Source: Acetobacter oeni (GTDB taxonomy: Bacteria > Pseudomonadota > Alphaproteobacteria > Acetobacterales > Acetobacteraceae). Taken from it: a DNA stretch of 64,000 nt. Position 1 is the first letter of the stretch. The number at the start of each line of letters is the position of its first letter. The notes beneath the pieces are model-generated. The model did not search any database. It had not been told where the DNA came from and saw nothing but the letters and a program-made list of their open reading frames with translations. The position numbers and the translations under genes are program-made. Where the stretch lies: assembly GCF_011516825.1 (NCBI RefSeq), contig NZ_WOTA01000018.1, positions 1 to 64,000 on the forward strand. Direction: 5' to 3'. This document shows, piece after piece, positions 55,530-63,539 of this stretch.

Positions 55530-56438
55530 GTGATCAGTACCAGACGCTCAGTCCTGCTGTCAGGAGCGTCCGCCGCGCTTCTGCCGCTCCTGACCGGGAA
55601 GGCCCGGGCCGGAACGGATGTCGTCAGTATCGGATACCAGAAATACGGAACCCTGGTTCTGCTCAAAGAGAAAAAATTCCTTGAGCAGACCCTCGCACCA
55701 CAGGGCGTGACCGTCCGCTGGGCACAGTTTCCGGCCGGACCTCCCATGCTTCAGGCGATGATGGCCGGAGCACTCGATTTCGGACAGACGGGAGATCTGC
55801 CGCCGGTATTTGCGGAAGCCAGCAAGCCCGGAGAGTTAATCTGTACAGGACATGAACCGGCCAGCGGCTCCAGCGAAGCGATCATTGTGCCCGCTGAAAG
55901 TTCCATTCTCACAGTGAACGATCTCGCAGGCAAACGCGTGGCCGTCACACGCTGGTCCGACGCACACTGGCTCCTCCTGGCCGCCTTACGAAAACACGGC
56001 ATGTCATTTCATGATATCAGAGCCGTCTACCTTCTTCCCACAGCAGCCAGGCCCGCATTTGAAAACGCAACCGTGGACGCCTGGGCGATCTGGGACCCTT
56101 ATTTTTCCGCAGCCGGAGATCGCGCGCGGAGTATCGTAACCGGAAACGATGTTGGTACAGGAATGGAGTTTTACATGGCGCGCCGCCAGTTCGCAGAAGG
56201 CAGCCCCGCGCTCATGGAAGCCATCCGCACGGCTGTAACACAATGCGACGCATGGGCGCAGGCGAACAGACCGGAGGTGGTCGGACTGCTCTCCGCCAGC
56301 ACGGGACTGCCTCCTGATACCGTCGCACGTTCAATCGCGAAAATCAGCTTTGGACTCCAACCGATGACACCCGACATTGTGTCACGCCAGCGCGAAACCG
56401 CAGATATATTCCGCAAGGAAGGATTGCTGCCTTCCTGA
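55530..56438 (+). CDS. orphan sulfonate-type ABC binding protein
   Basis: A 302-residue NMT1/SsuA-type periplasmic binding protein starting at a GTG with AAGGGG upstream. The signal contains an Arg pair (STRRSVLLSGASAALLPLL) and ends near KARAG, so Tat export is possible. VSIGYQKYGTLVLLKEKKFLEQ, GALDFGQTGDLPPVFAE and TVDAWAIWDPYFSAAG are typical of sulfonate and taurine receptors. No permease or ATPase adjoins it, so it probably feeds one of the two complete transporters in this island. Confidence 0.88.
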   Translation: MISTRRSVLLSGASAALLPLLTGKARAGTDVVSIGYQKYGTLVLLKEKKFLEQTLAPQGVTVRWAQFPAGPPMLQAMMAGALDFGQTGDLPPVFAEASKPGELICTGHEPASGSSEAIIVPAESSILTVNDLAGKRVAVTRWSDAHWLLLAALRKHGMSFHDIRAVYLLPTAARPAFENATVDAWAIWDPYFSAAGDRARSIVTGNDVGTGMEFYMARRQFAEGSPALMEAIRTAVTQCDAWAQANRPEVVGLLSASTGLPPDTVARSIAKISFGLQPMTPDIVSRQRETADIFRKEGLLPS

Positions 56439-56502
56439 CCATGCAACCGGAAACCGGCGTGCGTAGCTCTGCCCGACGCCGACTACCCCTTCGTCCTGAA
56501 CT

Positions 56503-58680
56503 TTACAGATCAAACCTCATACTGAATGTAACCGTACGCGGCGCACCCGGGAAAAGCTGGAGCGCGCCACGACTGACCCAGTACCGTTCATTTCCGATAT
56601 TCTGAACCGCCGCCCGGAATGTAAGCCTGTGTTGCGCAACACGCGTGACATACTGCGCGCCGACATTGCCGAGAATATAAGATTGCAAACGGAATGTATT
56701 GGACGGGTTCAGCCACCCTGCGGAGACCCAGTTCATCCCGCCATTCACGCTAAGACCTCTGACCGCCGGAATCATATAATTCGCCGAAAAATTCGCTTCG
56801 AAAGGCGAGGTCGATTCAGCGCGCTTGCCATCATAGGGCGTACCCGCGCCATAGCGCGCATCAAGATATGTCAGACTGCCGGTCACCTGCAGATCACGTG
56901 TCGCCTGAAAAGTTCCTCCGGCTTCCGCACCCTGATACCGCACCAGGCCGCCCTGCTGCTGCACATTATCAGAGTCAACATAAGCCGCGATCGTATCCAG
57001 CCGGTACACCGCGAGGGTCCCGCTCCAGCGCGACTTCTGCACTTTCACGCCCAGTTCGTATTCCTGACTGCGCATGGGTGAGAAAACCGCATACGCATTC
57101 TGCGCCGTTGCCGCAGCCTGTGTTCCGGACTGCATCGCTTCGACATAACTGAAATATGCATTGATATCAGGCGTCGGTTTATAGGAAAGCGAAACAACCG
57201 GCGTTACAGGATTATTATGGCGCGCGGAAGTCCTGCGTCCGCTTCCGTCCGTCGCGTAATCATCCTCGAAATAATCCGTATAGCGCGCCCCGGCCAGAAG
57301 CGACCATTTATGCCACGTAATCGTATCGCTCCAGAACGGCGCAACCTGCGTATAATCAATGTAATTATATAATTTCGGATTATACGAATACGCATTCGTG
57401 CTGACCGGACGCGAAACAAAAATGTTTCCATATTCGTAGGGCTGATAATAGGCCGCGTTCGCATCCGCATCAAATTTCTGATAAAGCCACATAATTCCGG
57501 CAACAACATCATGATGCAGAGGGCCGGTCTTAAACCTCCCTTCCGTCGTCTCCTGCACCTGATGATAAGTGAAAACCCGCGTCATCTGAAAAGGACGATT
57601 GAGGTAATCGCCCCGGTTATCCAGAAACGTAATGGCATTTGACGGAAAGCGTTCGTCAAGATGCGTATAGGCATAAGCAAGTTTTGTGTTCCAGTTCTGA
57701 GAAAAATCCCAGTCAAATCCTGTATTGAAATGCTTGAAATCGTTCTTTTTCCATGAATCCGCGGCGCCAAGTTCAGCCCGCCCGCTGATCGGCGTCAGCG
57801 ACGTCAGACCACTGGCCACACTAACGCCATTCACCATGCCTCTCTGCAGCGTATTGAGATAGAAAGAGTCAAAATGCCAGGCAAGCTTATCGGTGATCTT
57901 CACACGGGTTGCCGCGGACATGGATGTGGAGCGAATAAAACTGCCGTTATACTGATTACCAACTTCGTTTCCGAACGAGAAACGATAGGTCACACGATCC
58001 GATTTCCCAATCGGCCCTCCCGCGTCGAGGGACTGCCGGAATGCCGCATCCGAGCGATACCCCGCTTCCAGGGATAATCTGGTCTCGGAAACCGGTTTTT
58101 TTAACTGGAAGTCCAGCACCGCGCCCGGCGATCCGAAACCGTACAGAAATGCCGACGCTCCTTTTGTCAGCTGGAACTGACCAAAATTAGCCATCGGCAG
58201 ATCGATGTACCAGTACGGAATGGCAAAACCATCGATTTTGTAACCATTCGTCCAGTCAAGATCGAGGCCACGCACACGGAAACTCGCGCCGGATGCCGTG
58301 GACCCGCCGTTGGAATTTTCCTGAACCCCCGGTTCCGCCCGGAAAATATCATTGATATCCACCGCCTGCATCTGCTCGACTTTCGCAGCGGAAACGACGC
58401 TGAGCGAAAAAGGCGTATCGAATTCCGACCGGGATCCAAGAGCACCCAGAGATGTATGAGCCGCAAGTCGTGGCCGGCGAACGTGCGCGTTCACCGTAAT
58501 CGTTTCAGGAGACGTTGCCTGAACAGATAACGGGGGCGAATGCGCTGCGGAAGCATTCGACTTTGAGTGGACAACCGTTTTCTTCTCTGTCGGGTTTTTC
58601 GCGTAGACTGTAACTGGTAAAAGCGTCAGAAAACCAGAAAAAATCATCGTTTTTCTGGCTACAGACCCGACCGGCTTCAT
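56503..58680 (-). CDS. TonB-dependent outer membrane receptor
   Basis: A 725-residue TonB-dependent receptor. A signal peptide (residues about 1-27, to TVYAKNP) is followed by a TonB-box-like ETITVNA (about residue 58), the plug domain (about 80-200, with VDINDIFRAEPGVQENSN and FRVRGLDLDW) and a 22-strand barrel ending in TFSMRFDL with the C-terminal aromatic-type signature. The family is annotated as siderophore receptors, but its place in a sulfur island suggests uptake of an organosulfur compound; neither is proven. A perfect palindrome lies 38 bases upstream. Confidence 0.9.
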   Translation of the reverse strand: MKPVGSVARKTMIFSGFLTLLPVTVYAKNPTEKKTVVHSKSNASAAHSPPLSVQATSPETITVNAHVRRPRLAAHTSLGALGSRSEFDTPFSLSVVSAAKVEQMQAVDINDIFRAEPGVQENSNGGSTASGASFRVRGLDLDWTNGYKIDGFAIPYWYIDLPMANFGQFQLTKGASAFLYGFGSPGAVLDFQLKKPVSETRLSLEAGYRSDAAFRQSLDAGGPIGKSDRVTYRFSFGNEVGNQYNGSFIRSTSMSAATRVKITDKLAWHFDSFYLNTLQRGMVNGVSVASGLTSLTPISGRAELGAADSWKKNDFKHFNTGFDWDFSQNWNTKLAYAYTHLDERFPSNAITFLDNRGDYLNRPFQMTRVFTYHQVQETTEGRFKTGPLHHDVVAGIMWLYQKFDADANAAYYQPYEYGNIFVSRPVSTNAYSYNPKLYNYIDYTQVAPFWSDTITWHKWSLLAGARYTDYFEDDYATDGSGRRTSARHNNPVTPVVSLSYKPTPDINAYFSYVEAMQSGTQAAATAQNAYAVFSPMRSQEYELGVKVQKSRWSGTLAVYRLDTIAAYVDSDNVQQQGGLVRYQGAEAGGTFQATRDLQVTGSLTYLDARYGAGTPYDGKRAESTSPFEANFSANYMIPAVRGLSVNGGMNWVSAGWLNPSNTFRLQSYILGNVGAQYVTRVAQHRLTFRAAVQNIGNERYWVSRGALQLFPGAPRTVTFSMRFDL

Positions 58681-59022
58681 TTTTTAATCCCTCCCGCAAT
58701 GAATTCTGCGTGAACCTCCGCAAATTTGCGGAATCGGGACTATCGTTAGAATGACTCCGGACGTGCTTATATTGAATTATATAAATTCCATATGTTTGTT
58801 ATTAAAATGTATTATTTAGTCAAAATATCCTCATTCAACACATATCCGCACTTCATCATTTCACATCATGCCACGCAAAACCCGCCTAAGCTTCGCCCGC
58901 CATTCCTGACATCCGGTTTCTCCGCCTCATCCCCGTCTGTCATGAAAAATATGCTGCCTGGAAAACTCGAAAACGATCAGACTGCCCGACGATTCACACC
59001 ACGCGGGCAGACACGATCGCAA
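58681..59022. other. 342-base AT-rich spacer between the TonB receptor and the TSUP gene
   Basis: The left part carries the leader of the TonB receptor gene with the perfect 14-base palindrome CCGCAAATTTGCGG (58718-58731), and the stretch 58760-58860 is markedly AT-rich, probably promoter DNA. A long plus-strand open frame crosses the region but shows no recognisable protein and runs antisense to the TSUP gene. Nothing else was identified. Confidence 0.6.
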
Positions 59023-59805
59023 TCACAATGCTCCGACACTTTTCCAGATCATATAAGCCGCAACAACAAAGATCACGCCGGAGAAAACCGTCGTCAGAGC
59101 CCCGCGCGACCCCGCCATCCGACAGGCCGCCCGCATCCCGCCATAACTGCCGAGAATACCACCTGCAATGAAAAAGCCCGCAAGACTCCAGTCGATATAA
59201 CCGGACAGCATATAGCTGAACGCCGTGCTAAACCCGAAAGCCGCAACAGCAACAAGCGAGGTCCCGACCGCATTCAGGATCGGCATGCCGGTCGCGGCAA
59301 TCAGCGCCGGCACAATCAGAAACCCGCCGCCAATACCGAAAAAACCCGAAAGCACGCCCGTTCCGGCCCCCGCTCCCGCAACCTTCAGCACATTATCCCG
59401 GTTGCACGTCGCGTCCTCACATCCCGGGCTGCTGCGACAGCGCAGCATCAGAAAACCCACGACAATCATCAGAATCGCGAAAAGGAACAGAAGCCTTTGT
59501 CCGTCAACGGCTTTTCCGAAACGCGCTCCGATCAGCGCACCGGCAACCCCACAGGATGCAAAAACAGCAGCGCATCGCCATCTGACATGACCCGAACGGG
59601 CATGCTGGGCCAGACCGGCGAGCGCATTGACCGCAACACTCAGAGCACTTGTGCCAATAGCGACATGCGGATCAGGAACCCCAACCACATAAACCATCAG
59701 CGGCACGGCCATAACGGACCCGCCGCCCCCGATCAGGCCGAGCGTAAAACCGACCAGAACACCTGAAAGAAGCTCGAAAACGATGTGCACAGGATCAGGA
59801 CTCAT
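59023..59805 (-). CDS. TSUP family sulfite/sulfur-compound exporter (TauE/SafE)
   Basis: A 260-residue membrane protein of the TauE/SafE (TSUP) family with about eight hydrophobic segments in two halves. The repeat motifs GLIGGGGSVMAVPLMVYVVG (about residues 24-43) and GFFGIGGGFLIVPALIA (about 150-166) are characteristic. It probably exports sulfite or another oxidised sulfur species. It is last in the set with the SQR fusion and the persulfide dioxygenase-like gene. A GTG ten codons upstream of the chosen ATG is an alternative start. Confidence 0.88.
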   Translation of the reverse strand: MSPDPVHIVFELLSGVLVGFTLGLIGGGGSVMAVPLMVYVVGVPDPHVAIGTSALSVAVNALAGLAQHARSGHVRWRCAAVFASCGVAGALIGARFGKAVDGQRLLFLFAILMIVVGFLMLRCRSSPGCEDATCNRDNVLKVAGAGAGTGVLSGFFGIGGGFLIVPALIAATGMPILNAVGTSLVAVAAFGFSTAFSYMLSGYIDWSLAGFFIAGGILGSYGGMRAACRMAGSRGALTTVFSGVIFVVAAYMIWKSVGAL

Positions 59806-59871
59806 CGGGAGCAACAGACCCCGGCCGCCACACAAAACCCCGCCTTACTCTCCCGGCGCATAACGCGCCCC

Positions 59872-61557
59872 TCAGGACGCAAGCTTTTCCGGCTTCACCA
59901 TAAATTCGTGGCCCTTCAGCATTTCCCAGTAAAGCCGGGGCATAACGTCCTTCTTGAGAAACCAGGCCAGCCGCGTCGGCTTCGTGCCGTCGAGAATCCA
60001 TTTCGGCAGTGTCGGCATCAGTTTGCCGCCATAACCAAACTCCGCCAGCACAATTTTGCCGCGCTCAACAGTCAGCGGACAGCCGCCGTAACCGTCATAG
60101 GCATAAACAGGATTTTTCCCGGCCAGCGTCGCCAGAACATTCAGCGCCACAACAGGCGCCTGCTTGCGTGCCGCCGCGGCCGTCTTCGCATTGCCCGTTC
60201 CGGCAATGTCACCCAGCGCATAAATGTTTTTATACGTGTTGTGCTGAAGCGTCGCCGGATTCACAGCCACGAACCCGCTGTCATCCGCAATCCCGCTGTC
60301 GCGCACAAAGGCCGGCGCAACCTGCGGCGGAACGACATGCAGCATGTCATATTCCCGCTCAACCTTCACTGCCCCGCCCTCGCGCTCAAACGTCGCAACC
60401 CTGCGGGCACCATCAACCGCGACCAGCCGCGAACCGAGATGAAGATCAACGCCATAATCACGAATGTAATTCATCAGCGCAGGCACAAAGGCCGGAACAC
60501 CGAATAGCGCGGGCGTACAGGTATCAAACCCGACGCTGATCGAGTCCAGCACGCCGCGACGCCGCCATTCGTCACAGGACAGATACAGCGCCTTCTGTGG
60601 CGCCCCGGCGCATTTGATCGGCATGGGCGGCTGGGTGAACAGCGCCGTCCCGCGCGAAAGCCCCTGCACGAGCTGCCACGTATAGGGCGCCAGATCGTAG
60701 CGGTAATTGGACGTCACGCCGTTACGGCCAAGCGCCTCTTCCAGACCGGGAATACCACCCCAGTTCAGAACAATCCCGGCCGCAACAATCAGCACGGAAT
60801 AGGAAAGCGCCCCTCCGTCGGCCACAACAACACGATTTTCATCCGGAAGAATACGCTCAACCCTGGTCCTGATCCATTCAGCTCCCCCGGGGATCAGCCT
60901 GGCCTCGGCGCGACAGGTCTGCTTCGCGGTGAAAACACCCCCTCCGACAAGCGTCCAGCCCGGCTGGTAAAAATGATCGGAAGAAGGCTCGACAATCGCA
61001 ACCGACAGACCCGGACGACGACGCAGGAGACCGGCGGCAGCAGAAAGCCCCCCGGCCCCGCCACCGATGACCACCACGTCAAAACGACGACCGGGCGCGG
61101 AGCCAGGTGCCGCATCCGGAGCTTTATCGGCCGCCGCCACACTCTCCGGCGGAGCAACCGAAACCGGAGAAAAATCGATCCCGATCCTGCGACCGACAGC
61201 AAGAATCTCGCTCTCCGGCATCACCCCGACCTGCGCGAAAGCCCACAGCATCGCAGCGCGATTCCCGGAACGGCAATACCCCAGCACCGGCCCGTCAACA
61301 CCGCCGAGAACCACCTTCATCCGCTCGATATCGGTCACGGAAGGCAGCATCCCCGACTGAAACGGAATCGCCTCGAACGTCATCCCCGCCGCAATCGCGG
61401 CCTTTTCCATCTCAGCCGCCGAAGGCTGGCCGGCCTGCTCCCCCTCCGGACGGGTGCAGACAATGGCGCGAAAGCCGTTCCGGGCCGCCTCGGCAATATC
61501 ATCAGTCGTGAGCTGAGCAGCGACAGAGTAGCGATCAGTGAGCGTACGAAGATTCAT
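59872..61557 (-). CDS. DUF442 phosphatase-like domain fused to type II sulfide:quinone oxidoreductase
   Basis: A 561-residue fusion. Residues about 1-125 are a DUF442/BLH-type phosphatase-like domain with the P-loop YCRSGNRA (about residue 93). Residues about 155-561 resemble type II SQR of the mitochondrial SQOR class: FAD motif VVIGGGAGGLSAA, first redox Cys in IKCAGAPQKALYLS, second in GYGGCPLT, and a membrane-facing C-terminus with MPRLYWEMLKG. It should oxidise sulfide to persulfide and pass electrons to ubiquinone. The linker (about residues 125-155) is Ala/Pro-rich. It lies between the MBL persulfide dioxygenase-like gene and the TSUP exporter, a sulfide detoxification set. Confidence 0.92.
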   Translation of the reverse strand: MNLRTLTDRYSVAAQLTTDDIAEAARNGFRAIVCTRPEGEQAGQPSAAEMEKAAIAAGMTFEAIPFQSGMLPSVTDIERMKVVLGGVDGPVLGYCRSGNRAAMLWAFAQVGVMPESEILAVGRRIGIDFSPVSVAPPESVAAADKAPDAAPGSAPGRRFDVVVIGGGAGGLSAAAGLLRRRPGLSVAIVEPSSDHFYQPGWTLVGGGVFTAKQTCRAEARLIPGGAEWIRTRVERILPDENRVVVADGGALSYSVLIVAAGIVLNWGGIPGLEEALGRNGVTSNYRYDLAPYTWQLVQGLSRGTALFTQPPMPIKCAGAPQKALYLSCDEWRRRGVLDSISVGFDTCTPALFGVPAFVPALMNYIRDYGVDLHLGSRLVAVDGARRVATFEREGGAVKVEREYDMLHVVPPQVAPAFVRDSGIADDSGFVAVNPATLQHNTYKNIYALGDIAGTGNAKTAAAARKQAPVVALNVLATLAGKNPVYAYDGYGGCPLTVERGKIVLAEFGYGGKLMPTLPKWILDGTKPTRLAWFLKKDVMPRLYWEMLKGHEFMVKPEKLAS

Positions 61558-61614
61558 AATGCAGACCCGTTTGTATGAAATCGTCCCCGTCGGACCGGGA
61601 CAGTGCGACAGAAG

Positions 61615-62571
61615 TCAGAGTTTATTGACAGGCACCTTGATATAACTGACGCCGTTATCTTCCGGCTCCGGCATATGGCCTCCGCGCATGTTCACCTGAA
61701 CGGACGGCATAATCAGCGTCGGAAGCGAAAGCGTTTTATCCCGCGCACTCCGCATCGCGACGAAATCGTCCTCATCAACCCCGTCATGCACATGCACATT
61801 CTGCGCCCGCTCGGCGCCAACCGTCGTCTCCCAGGCAAAAGCATCCCGCCCGGGCGCCTTATAATCATGACACAGAAACAGCCTGGTCTCGTCAGGCAGC
61901 AACAGTAAACGCCGGATCGAACGAAACAGCGCGCGTGCATCCCCCCCCGGAAAATCCGCCCGCGCGGTCCCGTAATCCGGCATGAACAGCGTGTCCCCGA
62001 TAAAAGCGGCATCCCCGATCACGAACGCCATGTCTGCGGGCGTGTGCCCCGGCACATGGAGCGCAATGGCCGGAATATTGCCCACACCGAACGTATCGCC
62101 GTCATGAAAGAGATGGTCGAACTGCGAGCCATCCCGCGCAAACTCCGTGCCGGCATTGAAGATTTTCCCGAATACCTCCTGCACGCGGATAATATCCGCG
62201 CCGATGGCCAGCTTCCCGCCGATCCGGTCCTGAAGCCAGGGCGCCGCGGAAAGATGATCCGCATGCGCGTGCGTTTCGAGCTGCCACTCCACTTCCAGAC
62301 CGCTCTCACGCACATAATCCACAACCATCTGCGCCGATCCATGCTTCGCCCGGCCGGACGAGGCTTCGTAATTCAGCACACTGTCGATAACCGCCGCTTT
62401 TTTCGTCGCCGGATCATGAACAACATGCGTGGCGGTAAATGTCTCCTCATCGAAGAAACTCCGGACCACCGGACGCAGCCCCGGATCGGCCACAGCCGCC
62501 CTGACCTGACTCGCAGCGGCAGCCAGCACGGGATCGGTCGCGGAACAGTGCGGATCGGACGGATCAGACAT
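61615..62571 (-). CDS. MBL-fold persulfide dioxygenase-like protein (BLH/ETHE1 type)
   Basis: A 318-residue metallo-beta-lactamase-fold protein. The metal motif THAHADHLSAA (about residues 100-110), HVPGHTPADM, the FIGDTLFMPDYGTARADFPGG block and LCHDY identify the ETHE1/BLH persulfide dioxygenase branch, which converts glutathione persulfide to sulfite. It leads the operon with the SQR fusion and the sulfite exporter, so persulfide made by SQR would be oxidised and the sulfite expelled. The ATG at 62571 has an AAAGG-like sequence upstream; an ATG seven codons earlier is in frame. Confidence 0.9.
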   Translation of the reverse strand: MSDPSDPHCSATDPVLAAAASQVRAAVADPGLRPVVRSFFDEETFTATHVVHDPATKKAAVIDSVLNYEASSGRAKHGSAQMVVDYVRESGLEVEWQLETHAHADHLSAAPWLQDRIGGKLAIGADIIRVQEVFGKIFNAGTEFARDGSQFDHLFHDGDTFGVGNIPAIALHVPGHTPADMAFVIGDAAFIGDTLFMPDYGTARADFPGGDARALFRSIRRLLLLPDETRLFLCHDYKAPGRDAFAWETTVGAERAQNVHVHDGVDEDDFVAMRSARDKTLSLPTLIMPSVQVNMRGGHMPEPEDNGVSYIKVPVNKL

Positions 62572-62595
62572 AACGGACGCCTTTAATTTCATAAT

Positions 62596-62603
62596 TTACG
62601 TAA
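62596..62603. promoter_or_regulatory. palindrome upstream of the persulfide dioxygenase operon
   Basis: TTACGTAA is a perfect palindrome in an AT-rich stretch, 25 bases before the start codon. Sulfide operons of this kind are often controlled by ArsR-type persulfide sensors (BigR/SqrR), but no such regulator is in the window and the match to known boxes is not established. Confidence 0.25.
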
Positions 62604-62815
62604 TCATGTATCTTGTGTGTTGCTAAATTATTAAGTGTCGCAAAGTCAAGTAAACCCACGTCAGTGCCCCGCTGCACAATACGCAACGCTCGGCGGATCA
62701 GCCGGTTCTGCGCCCCACACCACCGGTAAAACCGTCCCCCCTTATCAACTCGTTTCGGAAAATCACTGACTCTGAAAGCCATGTTTCTCAGTCCTGGTAG
62801 CCACCCGCCCGAAAT

Positions 62816-62829
62816 TTGACCCAGATCAA
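62816..62829. promoter_or_regulatory. candidate FNR/FixK-type box upstream of hsp20
   Basis: TTGAC-CCAG-ATCAA agrees with the FNR/FixK consensus TTGAT-N4-ATCAA at nine of ten positions. It lies 153 bases before the hsp20 start. It suggests control by an oxygen- or redox-responsive CRP/FNR family protein; no such gene is in the window. Confidence 0.5.
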
Positions 62830-62864
62830 AGAGATGGCATCAGCCGGATGATACGCCAAAAACA

Positions 62865-62903
62865 GCGGCTATCCCTGTGTGCGAAACACTCAGGGATAGC
62901 CGC
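62865..62903 (+). other. 13-base-pair perfect hairpin in the hsp20 leader
   Basis: GCGGCTATCCCTG pairs perfectly with CAGGGATAGCCGC around a 13-base loop that can add a three-pair GTG/CAC inner stem. No T run follows, so it is not a standard terminator. A weaker second hairpin (CGCCCTG 62920-62926 with CAGGGCG 62943-62949) and the palindrome GACCCGGGTC (62956-62965) follow, just ahead of the ribosome binding site. Confidence 0.7.
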
Positions 62904-62981
62904 AGCGCCTGTGTGCCATCGCCCTGCCCCGGGGAGTGATGACAGGGCGTGTTCTGACCCGGGTCATGGGAGGACAGTATT

Positions 62982-63476
62982 ATGGTCAGTCAGGGAAATG
63001 GCGGACGTCCGCAGGTCGTGCGCGTGCCGGCAGGCATGGTGCGCGTGGCCGATCCGTTCACCGCGCTGGAGCGCCAGATGGTGCGCCTGTTCGATGACTT
63101 CAAAGACCCGTCGGCCCCGGCCGGCGCCCAGAAAGCTGCCGGACGCATCGGCGCCACGGATGTCACCGAAGATGCAAAAGGCTACACCATCAGCATCGAA
63201 GTGCCAGGCTGCGCGGAAAGCGACGTCAAACTGTCAGCAACAAACGGTATGCTGACGGTCAGCGGCGAAAAGAAACGCCCGGAAGTCGCCGAAGGCACAA
63301 AGCAGCATCTCGCCGGACGCTGGTTCGCCTCTTTCGAGGATTCTTTCGCAATCCCCGAAGACGCCGACGCCGACAAGATCTCCGCCAGCATGAAAAACGG
63401 CGTTCTGACAGTCACGCTGCCACGCAGGCCGGAAATCAAGCCCGCCGAACGCACGATTTCAATTAAGGCCGGTTAA
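62982..63476 (+). CDS. small heat shock protein, Hsp20/alpha-crystallin family
   Basis: A 164-residue Hsp20. An N-terminal arm with ADPFTALERQMVRLFDDF leads into an alpha-crystallin domain (about residues 48-150: ATDVTEDAKGYTISIEVPG, GMLTVSGEKK, SFEDSFAIPEDADADKI, MKNGVLTVTLPRRPE). The C-terminal ISI motif for oligomer contacts is present (RTISIKAG). It is an ATP-independent holdase in the cytoplasm. GGGAGGAC lies about seven bases before the ATG. The unusual upstream leader suggests redox- or structure-based control. Confidence 0.93.
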   Translation: MVSQGNGGRPQVVRVPAGMVRVADPFTALERQMVRLFDDFKDPSAPAGAQKAAGRIGATDVTEDAKGYTISIEVPGCAESDVKLSATNGMLTVSGEKKRPEVAEGTKQHLAGRWFASFEDSFAIPEDADADKISASMKNGVLTVTLPRRPEIKPAERTISIKAG

Positions 63477-63485
63477 CATCTGACC

Positions 63486-63522
63486 GCTCTTCCGGCCGGG
63501 CTGCCTCGCCCGACCGGAGAGC
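63486..63522. terminator. GC-rich hairpin between hsp20 and the propeller gene
   Basis: GCTCTTCCGGCCGGGC pairs with GCCCGACCGGAGAGC with one mismatch and one bulge. It lies between two convergent genes, ten bases after the hsp20 stop. No T run follows, so termination is inferred from position and stem strength. Confidence 0.5.
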
Positions 63523-63539
63523 CCAAACCGGCCCTGGCC

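Larger units (their letters stand above)
62572..62981. other. 410-base regulatory spacer between the persulfide dioxygenase and hsp20
   Basis: The left 80 bases are AT-rich and hold the palindrome TTACGTAA (62596-62603) close to the dioxygenase start. The right half is the hsp20 leader, with an FNR-type box and two hairpins listed separately. A minus-strand 72-codon open frame (62564-62782) overlaps the dioxygenase start and shows no recognisable domain. Confidence 0.6.

Noticed and set aside
62564-62782. 72-codon minus-strand frame upstream of the persulfide dioxygenase, considered as a missing ArsR/BigR regulator
   Set aside because: No winged-helix pattern or Cys pair, no ribosome binding site seen, and it overlaps the dioxygenase start.
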